Notes: generated from the sequence alone by a model not told the origin. Positions 6,476-14,474 are shown, counted from the stretch's first letter. The stretch: DNA of 15,036 bases from JBQCEE01 sp051960575 (GCF_051960575.1 NZ_JBQCEE010000142.1:1-15036), one strand, 5' to 3'. Numbers and translations are program-made.

Positions 6476-7585
6476 GTGACGGCACCCGCGGACGTCGTCG
6501 TCGCGATGACCGGGTTCGCGCGCGCCCTGCGCTCTGCGGGGGTCGCGGCCGACCGGCACCGGCTCGGCACGGCGCTCGAGGCCATCGCGCACGTCGACCC
6601 GTTCGTCACCGACGAGGTCTACTGGGCCACCCGGCTCACCCTGTGCAGCGAGCCCGACGACCTGCCCGTGTTCGACGCGGTCTTCGACGCCTGGTTCCGC
6701 GGACGCCGGCCCGACCTGCCCGTGCCCGGTGGTGCGCCGCGGCAGCGCACCGGCACCGTGCGCACGCTCGCGACCGCGTCCGCGGGGGAGCAGCAGACCG
6801 ACGACGACGCGCTGCGCACGGCCGCCAGTGAGGCCGAGACGCTGCGCCACCGCGACGTCGCCGACCTCAGCCCGGACGAACGGGCCGAGGTGCAGCGGAT
6901 GATCGCGCTGCTGCGCCCGCGGGTGGCCCGGCGCCCCGGCCTGCGCCGCGCACCGCACCGCCGCGGCGAGGTCGACGTCGCGCGCACGGTGCGGCGCATG
7001 CTGCGCAGCGGCGGCGAGCCCGGTGCGATCAGGCACCGGCGGCGCCGCGAGCGCCCGCGCCGGCTCGTGCTGCTGCTCGATGTGAGCGGTTCGATGAGCC
7101 CCTACGCCGACGTCCTGCTGCGCTTCGCGCACGCCGCGGTGCGGGTGTCGCCGGCGACCACGGAGGTCTTCACCGTCGGCACGCGGCTCACCCGCGTCAC
7201 CCGGCAGCTGCGGCTGCGCGACGCCGACCTCGCGCTGCGCGCGGCCGGCGACGCCATCGCCGACTGGAGCGGCGGCACCCGGCTCGGCGAGGCGCTGCAG
7301 GCGTTCCTCGACCGGTGGGGCCAGCGCGGCACCGCGCGGGGAGCGGTGGTGGTGCTCGCGTCCGACGGCTGGGAGCGCGGTGACGCGCTGCTGCTCGGTG
7401 AGCAGATGGCGCGCCTGCAACGGCTCGCGCACGCGGTCGTCTGGGTCAATCCGCACAAGGGCAAGGACGGCTTCGCTCCGGCGACCGCCGGTATGTTGGC
7501 GGCACTGCCGCATCTCGACGAGCTGGTCGCCGGCCACAGTCTCGATGCGCTGCACCAGCTCGCGGAGGTGATCGCCCGTGCGTGA
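6476..7585 (+). CDS. coxE: CoxE: VWA-domain protein, partner of the CoxD MoxR ATPase
   Basis: 369 residues from GTG at 6476 (MTAPADVVVAMTGFARALRSAG). The frame is open further upstream but only through the palindromic repeats, so those codons are not counted; GTG at 6464 is an alternative. The N-terminal half is the CoxE/YehP-type region; the C-terminal VWA domain starts near residue 195 with the metal-site motif DVSGSM at 202-207, followed by the conserved GGTRLGEAL and SDGWERGD segments. CoxE-like proteins act with MoxR ATPases in metal-centre assembly. The stop overlaps the coxF start by 8 nt, so the two are translationally coupled. Confidence 0.9.
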   Translation: MTAPADVVVAMTGFARALRSAGVAADRHRLGTALEAIAHVDPFVTDEVYWATRLTLCSEPDDLPVFDAVFDAWFRGRRPDLPVPGGAPRQRTGTVRTLATASAGEQQTDDDALRTAASEAETLRHRDVADLSPDERAEVQRMIALLRPRVARRPGLRRAPHRRGEVDVARTVRRMLRSGGEPGAIRHRRRRERPRRLVLLLDVSGSMSPYADVLLRFAHAAVRVSPATTEVFTVGTRLTRVTRQLRLRDADLALRAAGDAIADWSGGTRLGEALQAFLDRWGQRGTARGAVVVLASDGWERGDALLLGEQMARLQRLAHAVVWVNPHKGKDGFAPATAGMLAALPHLDELVAGHSLDALHQLAEVIARA

Positions 7586-8696
7586 CGTGATGACGGACGT
7601 GCTCGCATGGTGGGAGGCCGGCGAGAGCGTCGGCGTCGGCACCGTCGTCGGCACGTGGAAGTCGGCGCCCCGCCAACCGGGCGCGGCGATGGCCGTCGGC
7701 CCCGACGGGTCCGCGGTGGGCAGCGTCTCCGGCGGGTGCGTCGAGGGCGCGGTGTACGAGCTCGCCGACCTCGCCCGGCAGGACGGCGCGAGCCACCTGC
7801 AGCGCTACGGCGTCAGCGACGACGACGCCTACTCGGTCGGCCTCACGTGCGGCGGCATCATCGACGTCTTCGTCGAGCAGGTGAGCCGCACGTCGTTCCC
7901 CGAGTTCGGCGAGGTCGCGGCCGACATCGAGGCGGGGCGTCCGGTCGCCGTCGCGACGCTCATCAGCGGTGACGCCGAGCGGCTCGGCCGGCGGGTGATC
8001 ATCCGGCCGGACGGCACGACGGGCAGCTTCGGCAGCGACCGCCTCGACGACGCCGTCCGCGACGACGTCACCGGCATGCTCGCGCAGGGGCGCACCGGCA
8101 TCGTCCACTACGGGCCGGACGGCGAGCGGCGCGGCGACGACGTGGCCGTCTTCGTCAACAGCTACGCGCCGCGTCCGCGCATGATTGTCTTCGGCGCGAT
8201 CGACTTCGCCGCGGCCGTCGCGCGGATCGGGTCGTTCCTCGGCTACCGGGTCACGGTGTGCGACGCGCGGCCGACGTTCGCGACGAAGAAGCGCTTCCCG
8301 GACGCCGACGAGGTGATCGTCAGCTGGCCGCACAAGTACCTCGCCAAGACCGAGGTGGACGAGCGCACCGTCGTCTGCGTCCTGACGCACGACCCGAAGT
8401 TCGACGTGCCGCTGCTCGAGGTCGCGCTGCGACTGCCGCTGGCCTACGTGGGGGCAATGGGTTCGCGGCGCACCAACGACGACCGTGCCGCGCGGCTGCG
8501 CGAGCGCGGCGTGACGGAGCAGGAACTGGCGCGCCTGCACGCGCCGATCGGCCTCGACATCGGCGCGCGCACGCCGGAGGAGACGGCGGTGTCGGTGGCG
8601 GCCGAGATCGTCGCCCTGCGTTGGGGCGGCACGGGCTCGCCCCTGCGGGCGACCGAGGGGCCGATCCACCACGAGCAGCCGGTCGGTGTCGGCTGA
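7578..8696 (+). CDS. coxF: XdhC/CoxF-family molybdenum-enzyme maturation protein
   Basis: 372 residues. The N-terminal XdhC_CoxI domain has the SGGCVEGAV motif (Cys54) and a second Cys in LTCGG (Cys91). A C-terminal XdhC Rossmann domain begins near 202 (MIVFGAIDFAAAVARIGSFLGYRVTVCDARP) and includes YVGAMGSRRT. XdhC-family proteins bind the molybdenum cofactor and assist its sulfuration and insertion into apo-enzyme. The glycine loop reads GAIDFA instead of the commoner GAGHVG-like form, probably a subgroup trait. The GTG at 7578 overlaps the coxE stop by 8 nt. It is last in the coxD-E-F run; no clear terminator follows. The alternative symbol coxI would be as defensible. Confidence 0.9.
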   Translation: MRDVMTDVLAWWEAGESVGVGTVVGTWKSAPRQPGAAMAVGPDGSAVGSVSGGCVEGAVYELADLARQDGASHLQRYGVSDDDAYSVGLTCGGIIDVFVEQVSRTSFPEFGEVAADIEAGRPVAVATLISGDAERLGRRVIIRPDGTTGSFGSDRLDDAVRDDVTGMLAQGRTGIVHYGPDGERRGDDVAVFVNSYAPRPRMIVFGAIDFAAAVARIGSFLGYRVTVCDARPTFATKKRFPDADEVIVSWPHKYLAKTEVDERTVVCVLTHDPKFDVPLLEVALRLPLAYVGAMGSRRTNDDRAARLRERGVTEQELARLHAPIGLDIGARTPEETAVSVAAEIVALRWGGTGSPLRATEGPIHHEQPVGVG

Positions 8697-8812
8697 GCAC
8701 AGCCCTGACCGAACGCTGACATCGCCCGCACACAGGGTGAACCGGGCGCCCGTAGACAGGCAGGCGTCCCGTTCATGGCCGTCCCCGGCCGCCCCGTGCG
8801 AAGGAGCACCCG

Positions 8813-9379
8813 ATGTCCACCACCCGTGTCCGTGCCGTCGCCGCGCTGAGCGGCCTGTCCGCCGCCGCCGCGCTCGTCGCCCTCGCCGCACCGGCGAACG
8901 CCGCCACGACCACACGCGCCCCGTCATCGACCGCAGCTGCCTGCGACCGCACCGCCTGGGAGGCCGCCGTCCAGGGCCGTCCCGCGAGCTTCACCGCCGG
9001 CGCCCGGGGCGGTGACTACCTGTGGCACGACGCCCACGGCTTCCACCTGCGGGTGACGCATCGCGGCGACCACCGCGCCGTCTACACCGGCGTGATCACC
9101 GCGTCGGCCGCGATGCGGCTCGACCCTGTCCGGCTCGAGCGGGGTGACGTCGTGCGGCTGTCGGCCGACCGGCGCACCCTGAGCTTCGCGTTCGTCGACT
9201 ACGGCCACATCGACGGCGTCGACTTCCACACCGACTGCGCGGCATCGCTGCGGGTCGGCCGCCTGCACGTCGGCAACGCGAACCTGCCCGCGTGGCGGGT
9301 GTACCTCGGCTCGAAGGAGCGCCACCCGGCGGCCGTGCCCTTCACGGTGCACCGTCGCCCGGCGCCCGCGACGGCGTAG
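8813..9379 (+). CDS. Secreted protein of unknown function
   Basis: 188 residues. The ATG at 8813 has AAGGAG 8 nt upstream. The N-terminus is a Sec signal peptide: MSTTRVR, a hydrophobic Ala/Leu core, and a likely cleavage site after APANA at about residue 30. The mature part has two Cys (one in AACDRTAW, one in HTDCAAS) that could form a disulfide. It has aromatic/His-rich segments such as GGDYLWHDAHGFHLRVTH, and a beta-rich pattern (VYTGVI, VVRLSADRRTLSFAFVDYGHIDGVDF). I recall similar secreted proteins in actinobacteria but no named domain, so no function is given. It stands alone: 116 nt after coxF, followed by a strong hairpin. Confidence 0.85.
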   Translation: MSTTRVRAVAALSGLSAAAALVALAAPANAATTTRAPSSTAAACDRTAWEAAVQGRPASFTAGARGGDYLWHDAHGFHLRVTHRGDHRAVYTGVITASAAMRLDPVRLERGDVVRLSADRRTLSFAFVDYGHIDGVDFHTDCAASLRVGRLHVGNANLPAWRVYLGSKERHPAAVPFTVHRRPAPATA

Positions 9380-9396
9380 CACCGATCGTACGACTG

Positions 9397-9433
9397 CGGC
9401 GTCCCTGCGTACCGGGAGTACGCTGGGACGCCG
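9397..9433 (+). terminator. Strong hairpin, probable terminator of the secreted-protein gene
   Basis: The arm CGGCGTCCCTGCGTAC (9397-9412) pairs with 9418-9433 in a 16-bp stem with a single T.T mismatch and a 5-nt loop CGGGA. It begins 18 nt after the stop of the secreted-protein gene. No T tract follows, as is common in GC-rich actinobacteria. Confidence 0.65.
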
Positions 9434-9542
9434 TGGCGTCATGACCACGCCGCGACCAGCCTCGCGAAGCGGTCCGTCCGCCGGTCCCCAGCCTAGGAAG
9501 GCGGCGGCCGGGCGCGGCAGTCCCATCCGGACGCAGCCGCGG

Positions 9543-9556
9543 GGGCCGAAGGTCCC
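9543..9556 (-). promoter_or_regulatory. Candidate DevR (DosR) box, distal
   Basis: Read on the minus strand the site is GGGACCTTCGGCCC. Against the mycobacterial DevR/DosR core as I recall it (GGGACTTTNGNCCC) it differs at one defined position. It lies 168 nt upstream of the nitroreductase ATG, and a DevR-like regulator is encoded three genes on. The neighbourhood makes a true site likely, but GC-rich palindromes are frequent here. Confidence 0.5.
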
Positions 9557-9604
9557 GGCCCGGGCGCGTCCGACCGATCGGGCGACCGTCCGCGCGCCCC
9601 GGAG

Positions 9605-9618
9605 GGGCCGTTCGCCCC
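9605..9618 (+). promoter_or_regulatory. Candidate DevR (DosR) box, proximal
   Basis: GGGCCGTTCGCCCC matches the recalled core GGGACTTTNGNCCC except at positions 4 and 6, and lies in a perfect 6-bp inverted repeat AGGGGC-N5-GCCCCT (9603-9619). Its centre is 62 bp, about six helical turns, from that of the distal box, so both would face the same side of the DNA. Confidence 0.45.
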
Positions 9619-9710
9619 TGCTCAACTTTCGACCCGTCCGGAAAGGTGAGACGTCAAGGATGGGCGGCGACCGGACCCCGGCGGCGCGCGACGAGCAGGA
9701 GGCCGGCGGC

Positions 9711-10601
9711 ATGACAGCGACCGATGCCGCGGTGCCGTCCGTGCTGCGCCGCGCCGCCCGCCGCGGGGCGTCGGCCTGGTCGGTGTGCCACACCCAGCCG
9801 TGGCGGTTCGAGCTGCACCCCGACCACGTCGACCTCGTCGCCGACCCGTCGCGCCGGCTGGAGGCACTGGACGCATCGGGACGACTGCAGACGGCCAGCC
9901 TCGGCGCGGCCCTCTACGACCTGCGCGTCTCGCTCGCCGCGGCAGGTCACCGGGCCCACGTCGAACGGCTGCCCGAGCCGCGCCGGCCCGATCTCGTGGC
10001 GCGCGTCTGGCTCGGCCCGGACGGTGTGGGCGACGGGGTCGACCCGATCGCGGCCGACGAGCCGATGCTCGACGACCGACGGGCGGAGGCCGGCGAGTTC
10101 ACGTCCGGACGCCTGTCGGCCGCGGCCGTCGCCGCCTTCGACCAGGCGGCGGCCGACGAGGGCACCCCGCTGCTCGTGGCGCAGCCCGAGGCCGCCGCGC
10201 GGGTGCACGCCCTGTGCCGGCAGGCCCGGGACATCCAGCTCGTCGACCCGGCCTGCCGCGCCGAGCTCAAGGCCTGGACCGGCTCGGTCGAGCGCGAACC
10301 CGAGTACGCCGACCCTGCGACCGCGCCGGGCCTGCTGATCATCGGAGGCGCCGAGGACGACCGCACGCACTGGGTGCGCGCCGGCGAGACCCTCGAACGG
10401 CTCCTGCTCGTGGCGGTGCGGCACGGGCTGGTCGCTGCCGCGACCGGTTGCGTGCTCGAGGTGCCGGTCACCCGCCTCGCGCTGCGCGAGGACCTCGGCC
10501 TGTCCTGGTACCCGCAGCTGGTGGTGCGCATCGGCCGCGGCAAAGCCCAGGCCGCCCCGCACCGCCGCCGCCTCGTCGACGTGCTCTTCGAGGGGGACTG
10601 A
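9711..10601 (+). CDS. Acg-family FMN-dependent nitroreductase-like protein
   Basis: 296 residues from ATG at 9711, chosen because a perfect AGGAGG lies 8 nt upstream; an in-frame ATG at 9660 (17 residues longer) also has an AGGTGA-like sequence before it. Family signatures are the N-terminal VCHTQPWRFEL segment, the DPSRRLEALDASGR segment with TASLGAALYDLRVSLAAAGH, and the C-terminal LERLLLVAVRHGL and ATGCVLEVP...LG.SWYPQLVVRIGRG. This is the Acg (Rv2032-like) branch of the nitroreductase fold, whose members bind or sequester FMN and belong to the DevR regulon in mycobacteria. It is shorter than Rv2032 (331 residues). It is followed after 39 nt by the DevS-like kinase, so a shared operon is likely. 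The biochemical activity is unproven. Confidence 0.82.
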   Translation: MTATDAAVPSVLRRAARRGASAWSVCHTQPWRFELHPDHVDLVADPSRRLEALDASGRLQTASLGAALYDLRVSLAAAGHRAHVERLPEPRRPDLVARVWLGPDGVGDGVDPIAADEPMLDDRRAEAGEFTSGRLSAAAVAAFDQAAADEGTPLLVAQPEAAARVHALCRQARDIQLVDPACRAELKAWTGSVEREPEYADPATAPGLLIIGGAEDDRTHWVRAGETLERLLLVAVRHGLVAAATGCVLEVPVTRLALREDLGLSWYPQLVVRIGRGKAQAAPHRRRLVDVLFEGD

Positions 10602-10602
10602 G

Positions 10603-10618
10603 GCGCGCTTTTGCGCGC
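10603..10618. other. Perfect GCGCGC-TTTT-GCGCGC hairpin between nitroreductase and kinase genes
   Basis: A 6-bp perfect GC stem with a TTTT loop begins 2 nt after the nitroreductase stop and ends 22 nt before the kinase ATG. There is no T tract after it, so it may attenuate rather than end transcription, or simply stabilise an mRNA end. Downstream, TAAGGT at 10628-10633 is either a weak Shine-Dalgarno sequence or the -10 of a leaderless kinase transcript; the sequence cannot separate the two. Confidence 0.4.
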
Positions 10619-10640
10619 GCACGCGACTAAGGTCGGGATC

Positions 10641-12362
10641 ATGCGGGACGGCGACCCGAGCGACGGACCTCCGACGGTCGCGTTCGCCGACGTCCCCAAG
10701 CTCGAACTCGACCAGCTCATCGACCAGCTGGTGGCCAGCGCCGAGGGTGTCAAACGGGCGCAGGGGCGGCTACGGGTGCTGCTGCGGGCGGTCGAGATGG
10801 TGAACGCCGACCTCACCCTCGAGACGGCGCTCGGGCACCTCGCGTCCGCGGCGCGCTACGTCGCCGACGCCGGGCGCGCCGCCATCATCGTGCTGACCGA
10901 CGACGGCTCGATCGCCGAGGCGGCGGCGATCACCGCGGCCGGCGAGCTGCGTCGTGTCGGCGCGCGCGTGGTGCCCGCCGGCACGATCGGCGACGCGGTC
11001 GGCGCCGGCCGTTCGCTGCGGCTCGTCGCGGACGGTGAGCGGTTCGACGTCCGCGCGCTGCTCGACGACCCCACCCCGGCGACGTCGCTGCTGACCGCCC
11101 CGGTGCGGGTGCGCGGCGCGGTCTTCGGGCAGCTCGTCGTGCTCGACAGCACCCACGGCGAGTTCACCGCCGAGGACGAGCAACTGCTGCACCTGCTCGC
11201 GACGGCCGCGGGCACCACGCTCGACAACGCGCGGCTGTACGCCGAGTCGCGCTCGAACGCGCGCTGGCTGCGGGCGACGGCGGACGTCACCGCCCAACTG
11301 CTCAGCGACACCGGCGAGGACCCGCTGCGCAGCGTCGCCCGCCACGTGCGCCAGGTGGCCGACGCCGAGACGGTCACCGTGTCCCTGCTGACCCAGGACG
11401 GCGAGCACGTGGTCATCGAGGTCGTCGAGGGCCCCTCGGACGAGGACCTCGTCGGACGCCGGCTCCCGCTCGTCGGGTCGTTCACGGCCACGGCGCTCGC
11501 CGAACGGCGGCCGGTGATCGTGCGGACGGGGGCGCGTCCGGGGTCGGCCCTCGTCGACGAGCTGCTGACGTCGATCGACGCCGGGCCGATGGTGATCGTG
11601 CCGCTGCTCGGCACGTCCGACCCGCTCGGGGCGATCGGGTTGATCCGGCCGAACGGGGCGCCGGCGTTCACCCGCATCGACCTCGACGCCGTCGAGCAGT
11701 TCGCGAACCAGGCCGCGCTCGCGCTCGAGCTGGCCACCGCCCGGGCCGACCGGCAACGCATCGAACTGCTCGAGGACCGCGACCGCATCGCCCGCGACCT
11801 GCACGACCACGTGATCCAGCAGCTGTTCGCCATCGGGCTGTCCCTGCAGGGGCTCACCGCCGGCTCCGTCGACAACCCCGAGCTCACCGACGCGCTCGAG
11901 GACAAGGTCGAGTCGATCGACCGCACGATCCGGCAGATCCGCACGACCATCTTCGCCCTGCGCAACCCGGGCGGGTCGCAGGCGGGCCTGCGCAGCGACC
12001 TGCTGGCGATCGGCTCGGAGCTGACCCCGACCCTCGGCTTCTCTCCCGGGTTCACCTTCGCCGGGGCCGTCGACACCATGCTCGGGCAGGCCGTCGCCGA
12101 CGACATCCGCACCGTCGTGCACGAGGCGCTGGTCAACGTCGCGCGGCACGCCCGTGCCCGGCGAGCCTTCGTCGACGTCACCACCGACAATGTCAGTGTC
12201 ACCGTGCGGGTGACCGACGACGGTGTGGGTATGGCTGCTGACGTCAGCCGACATGGTCTGTTGCATCTGTCCGAACTCGCCCATCGGCGGGGAGGGAGCC
12301 TGGAGGTCCAGTCCCTGCCCACCGGCGGCACCGAACTGATCTGGAAGGCGCACACCTCGTGA
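10641..12362 (+). CDS. devS: DevS/DosS-like GAF-GAF sensor histidine kinase
   Basis: 573 residues, close to mycobacterial DevS (578). Domain order: N-terminal helix, GAF-A about 55-200, GAF-B about 210-366, HisKA_3 with DRDRIARDLHDHVIQQLFAIGLSLQGL (phospho-acceptor His388), and HATPase_c with N box HEALVNVARH at 494-503 and G1 box DDGVG at 526-530. No transmembrane segment, so it is cytoplasmic. Mycobacterial DevS and DosT bind heme through a His in a YHPPM segment of GAF-A; the matching stretch here (about 138-156, ALLDDPTPATSLLTAPVRV) has no His, so heme sensing of O2, NO or CO is doubtful. The stop overlaps the devR start by 4 nt (GTGA). The symbol reflects orthology of the pair; the sensed signal is unknown. 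Confidence 0.88.
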   Translation: MRDGDPSDGPPTVAFADVPKLELDQLIDQLVASAEGVKRAQGRLRVLLRAVEMVNADLTLETALGHLASAARYVADAGRAAIIVLTDDGSIAEAAAITAAGELRRVGARVVPAGTIGDAVGAGRSLRLVADGERFDVRALLDDPTPATSLLTAPVRVRGAVFGQLVVLDSTHGEFTAEDEQLLHLLATAAGTTLDNARLYAESRSNARWLRATADVTAQLLSDTGEDPLRSVARHVRQVADAETVTVSLLTQDGEHVVIEVVEGPSDEDLVGRRLPLVGSFTATALAERRPVIVRTGARPGSALVDELLTSIDAGPMVIVPLLGTSDPLGAIGLIRPNGAPAFTRIDLDAVEQFANQAALALELATARADRQRIELLEDRDRIARDLHDHVIQQLFAIGLSLQGLTAGSVDNPELTDALEDKVESIDRTIRQIRTTIFALRNPGGSQAGLRSDLLAIGSELTPTLGFSPGFTFAGAVDTMLGQAVADDIRTVVHEALVNVARHARARRAFVDVTTDNVSVTVRVTDDGVGMAADVSRHGLLHLSELAHRRGGSLEVQSLPTGGTELIWKAHTS

Positions 12363-13018
12363 CCGAGAACCCAGCCGCTCCTATCCGGGTGTTCCTCGTC
12401 GACGACCACGAGGTGGTCCGACGGGGGCTCGCCGACCTGCTGTCCGCCGTGCCCGGCATGGAGGTGGTCGGCGAGGCCGCGACCGCGGAGCAGGCGCTCT
12501 CGCGCATCCCGGCGTCCCGGCCGGACGTCGCCGTGCTCGACGGGCGACTGCCGGACGGCAGCGGCATCGACGTCTGTCGCGACATCCGCTCGTCGATGCC
12601 GCAGACGTACTGCCTCATCCTCACGTCCTACGACGACGAGGACGCGGTCCTGGCGGCCGTGCTCGCCGGGGCCTCGGGCTACGTGCTCAAGGAGGTGCGC
12701 GGCAGCACGCTCATCGACTCGGTGCGCCAGGTCGCCGCCGGCCGCTCGCTGATCCCGCCGGAGGTCATCACCCAGGTGATGGATCGCGTGCGCCACGGCA
12801 GCCCGGCCGACGCGAAGCTCGCGGCGCTCACCGAGCGCGAGCGCGAGGTTCTCGACCTCATCGCCGAGGGCCTGACGAACAAGCAGATCGGCGAGCGGCT
12901 GTTCCTGGCCGAGAAGACGGTGAAGAACTACGTGTCGAGCCTGCTCGGCAAGCTCGAGATGACCCGCCGGACGCAGGCGGCGGTCTTCGGCGCCGAGGTG
13001 CGCCGCCAGCAGCAGTAG
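12359..13018 (+). CDS. devR: DevR/DosR-like NarL-family response regulator
   Basis: 219 residues. Receiver domain: Asp15/Asp16, phospho-acceptor Asp61 (VLDGRLPDG), Thr89 and Lys111 (YVLKEV). The C-terminal LuxR-type helix-turn-helix starts LTEREREVLDLIAEGLTNKQIGERLFLAEKTVKNYVSSLL; the run FLAEKTVKNYV and the tail RRTQAAVF are near-identical to mycobacterial DevR as I recall it. In mycobacteria DevR switches on the hypoxia/NO dormancy regulon by binding paired GGGAC-type boxes; such boxes lie upstream of the nitroreductase gene in this operon, suggesting autoregulation. The GTG start overlaps the devS stop by 4 nt, so the pair is translationally coupled. It converges with the amidase gene, leaving 16 nt between the stops. 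Confidence 0.92.
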   Translation: MTENPAAPIRVFLVDDHEVVRRGLADLLSAVPGMEVVGEAATAEQALSRIPASRPDVAVLDGRLPDGSGIDVCRDIRSSMPQTYCLILTSYDDEDAVLAAVLAGASGYVLKEVRGSTLIDSVRQVAAGRSLIPPEVITQVMDRVRHGSPADAKLAALTEREREVLDLIAEGLTNKQIGERLFLAEKTVKNYVSSLLGKLEMTRRTQAAVFGAEVRRQQQ

Positions 13019-13034
13019 CCGCCGCAGGCCCCGC

Positions 13035-14474
13035 TCACCGGTCGGCCGGGTCGACCCAGCCGCCGAGGTCGCGCTCGAGCTGCCCTGCGACGGCGATGGT
13101 GAGGTGGTCGCGTCCGGCGGCCGAGACGACCTGGACGCCGAGGGGGAGGCCGTCACCGGTCAACCCGAGCGGTACCTGGGTCGCGGGCAGCCCGTAGAGA
13201 TTGAAGATCGCGGTGTTCGTCGCGAGCCAGGGCTGCCCGATCGTCGTGCGGTGCTTCGGCGCGAGCCGTGGAAACGGCGGGTAGAGCAGCACGCCGTCGC
13301 CGATGGTGTCGAGCAGCGTGTCCTGTGCCTCCTGCGCCGAGTCGATCAACCGCCGGGCGGCCAGTGTGCGCACCGAGCGCACCGGGGCCGACTCGACCAC
13401 GCGCAGCACGGCTGCCGGCCCGCGCACGAGCAGCGGCGGCTTGTGCCCCGGCCGCGTCGGTGCGGTGATGCCCTCCCAGCTCAGCAGCAGGTCGAGCTCC
13501 GCGATCGCGGTGGCGCCGAACTGCGCCAGTGCCCAGCGCAGCTGCTTCAGCGGCGCCTCGACGACCCGGGCGCCGGCGCGGCCGAGCGCCGCGGCGGCCT
13601 CGTCGATGCCGCGCTTGATGTCCGCCCGCACGGGGAAGGTCGACGACTGCGTCGCGACCGTCACGGGCAGGCCGTCGAGCGACACGTCGGCCGGGTCACC
13701 GAGCGGTTGGGGCTCGGTGTGCGGGTCGTCGCCGTCCGGCCCGGCGATGATGCGCAGCAACGGCATGAGGTCCTCGGCCCGTCGGGCCAGCGGTCCGGGG
13801 GAGAGGCGCCGGCGCAGGTCGCCGTCCGGCATCGGGAAGTGGCCGGTCAGCGGCACCAGCCCGGGCGAGGGCAGGTGCCCGAAGACGCCGTTGAAGAAGG
13901 CCGGGATCCGGATCGACCCGCCGAGGTCGGACCCGAGGGCGAACGGTGCGCCGCCCGACCCGACGATCGCGCCGTCGCCGCCGGAGGAACCGCCCGCGGT
14001 GCGTGACGGGTCGTAGGCACTGCCGGCGCGTCCGTAGATCGGGTGGTTCGACTCGATCCACACCAGGAAGCCGCACGTGTTGCCCAGGCCGAGCACGATC
14101 GCGCCCGCCTCGCGCACGCGGCGCACGACCGGGGCGTCGGCGGCCTCGCGGAACGAGCGCCGGTGCGGGTAGCCACCGGTGTGCGGCATGCCCTCGACCG
14201 CGAGCATCTCCTTGATGGTGCAGGGCACCCCATGCAGGGGTGGGAGGTCGGTGTCGCCGGCGGCGACGCGGGCGTCGGCGGCAGCGGCCTCCGCGCGGGC
14301 GAGGTCGAACCGGTCGACGGCGAGGGCGTTGAGGTCGCCGATGCGTTCCAGCACCTCGATGTGCGCCTCGACGACCTCGACGGACGTGGTGTCACCGCTG
14401 CGGATCGCCGCGGCGAGCTCGGTGGCGGAACGCTGCGTGAGCGGCGTCGTCGACGTTCGGGGCCCCATGGCCAC
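13035..14474 (-). CDS. Amidase-signature family hydrolase (FAAH-like)
   Basis: 479 residues from GTG at 14474; ATG at 14468 is equally plausible, and neither has a clear Shine-Dalgarno sequence. The Ser-cisSer-Lys triad is complete: Lys88 in CTIKEM, Ser163 in GGSSGG, Ser187 in GSDLGGSIRIPA, with the 24-residue spacing between the serines seen in fatty-acid amide hydrolase. The stretch GGSSGGDGAIVGSGG also resembles FAAH more than the GatA type. It hydrolyses carboxamide bonds; the substrate cannot be read from sequence, and an aryl, aliphatic or fatty-acyl amide is possible. There is no GatB/GatC neighbour, so it is not glutamyl-tRNA amidotransferase. No signal peptide, so it is cytoplasmic. 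Confidence 0.9.
   Translation of the reverse strand: MAMGPRTSTTPLTQRSATELAAAIRSGDTTSVEVVEAHIEVLERIGDLNALAVDRFDLARAEAAAADARVAAGDTDLPPLHGVPCTIKEMLAVEGMPHTGGYPHRRSFREAADAPVVRRVREAGAIVLGLGNTCGFLVWIESNHPIYGRAGSAYDPSRTAGGSSGGDGAIVGSGGAPFALGSDLGGSIRIPAFFNGVFGHLPSPGLVPLTGHFPMPDGDLRRRLSPGPLARRAEDLMPLLRIIAGPDGDDPHTEPQPLGDPADVSLDGLPVTVATQSSTFPVRADIKRGIDEAAAALGRAGARVVEAPLKQLRWALAQFGATAIAELDLLLSWEGITAPTRPGHKPPLLVRGPAAVLRVVESAPVRSVRTLAARRLIDSAQEAQDTLLDTIGDGVLLYPPFPRLAPKHRTTIGQPWLATNTAIFNLYGLPATQVPLGLTGDGLPLGVQVVSAAGRDHLTIAVAGQLERDLGGWVDPADR

Larger units (their letters stand above)
9434..9710 (+). other. Non-coding leader/promoter region of the nitroreductase gene
   Basis: The stretch is about 277 nt and is not credibly coding. 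One frame is open through it (from 9441, in frame with the nitroreductase), but its translation is a low-complexity Arg/Pro/Ala string without family resemblance. It holds two DevR-like palindromes and several short GC-rich inverted repeats, such as CGCGA/TCGCG near 9451-9466. I recognise no riboswitch class in it. Confidence 0.5.

Noticed and set aside
9434..9710. Riboswitch or other known structured RNA in the nitroreductase leader
   Set aside because: I compared it by eye with cobalamin, TPP, SAM, c-di-AMP, c-di-GMP and ZTP core motifs and found no match; the inverted repeats seen are better explained as DevR boxes or GC-rich background.
10856..13156. 766-codon open frame on the minus strand across devS and devR
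   Set aside because: Low-complexity Ser/Arg/Ala translation with no motifs, opposite two genes with complete catalytic motifs.
13035..14474. GatA subunit of glutamyl-tRNA amidotransferase
   Set aside because: No gatB or gatC nearby, and the GGSSGGDGAIVGSGG region resembles FAAH-type amidases rather than GatA.
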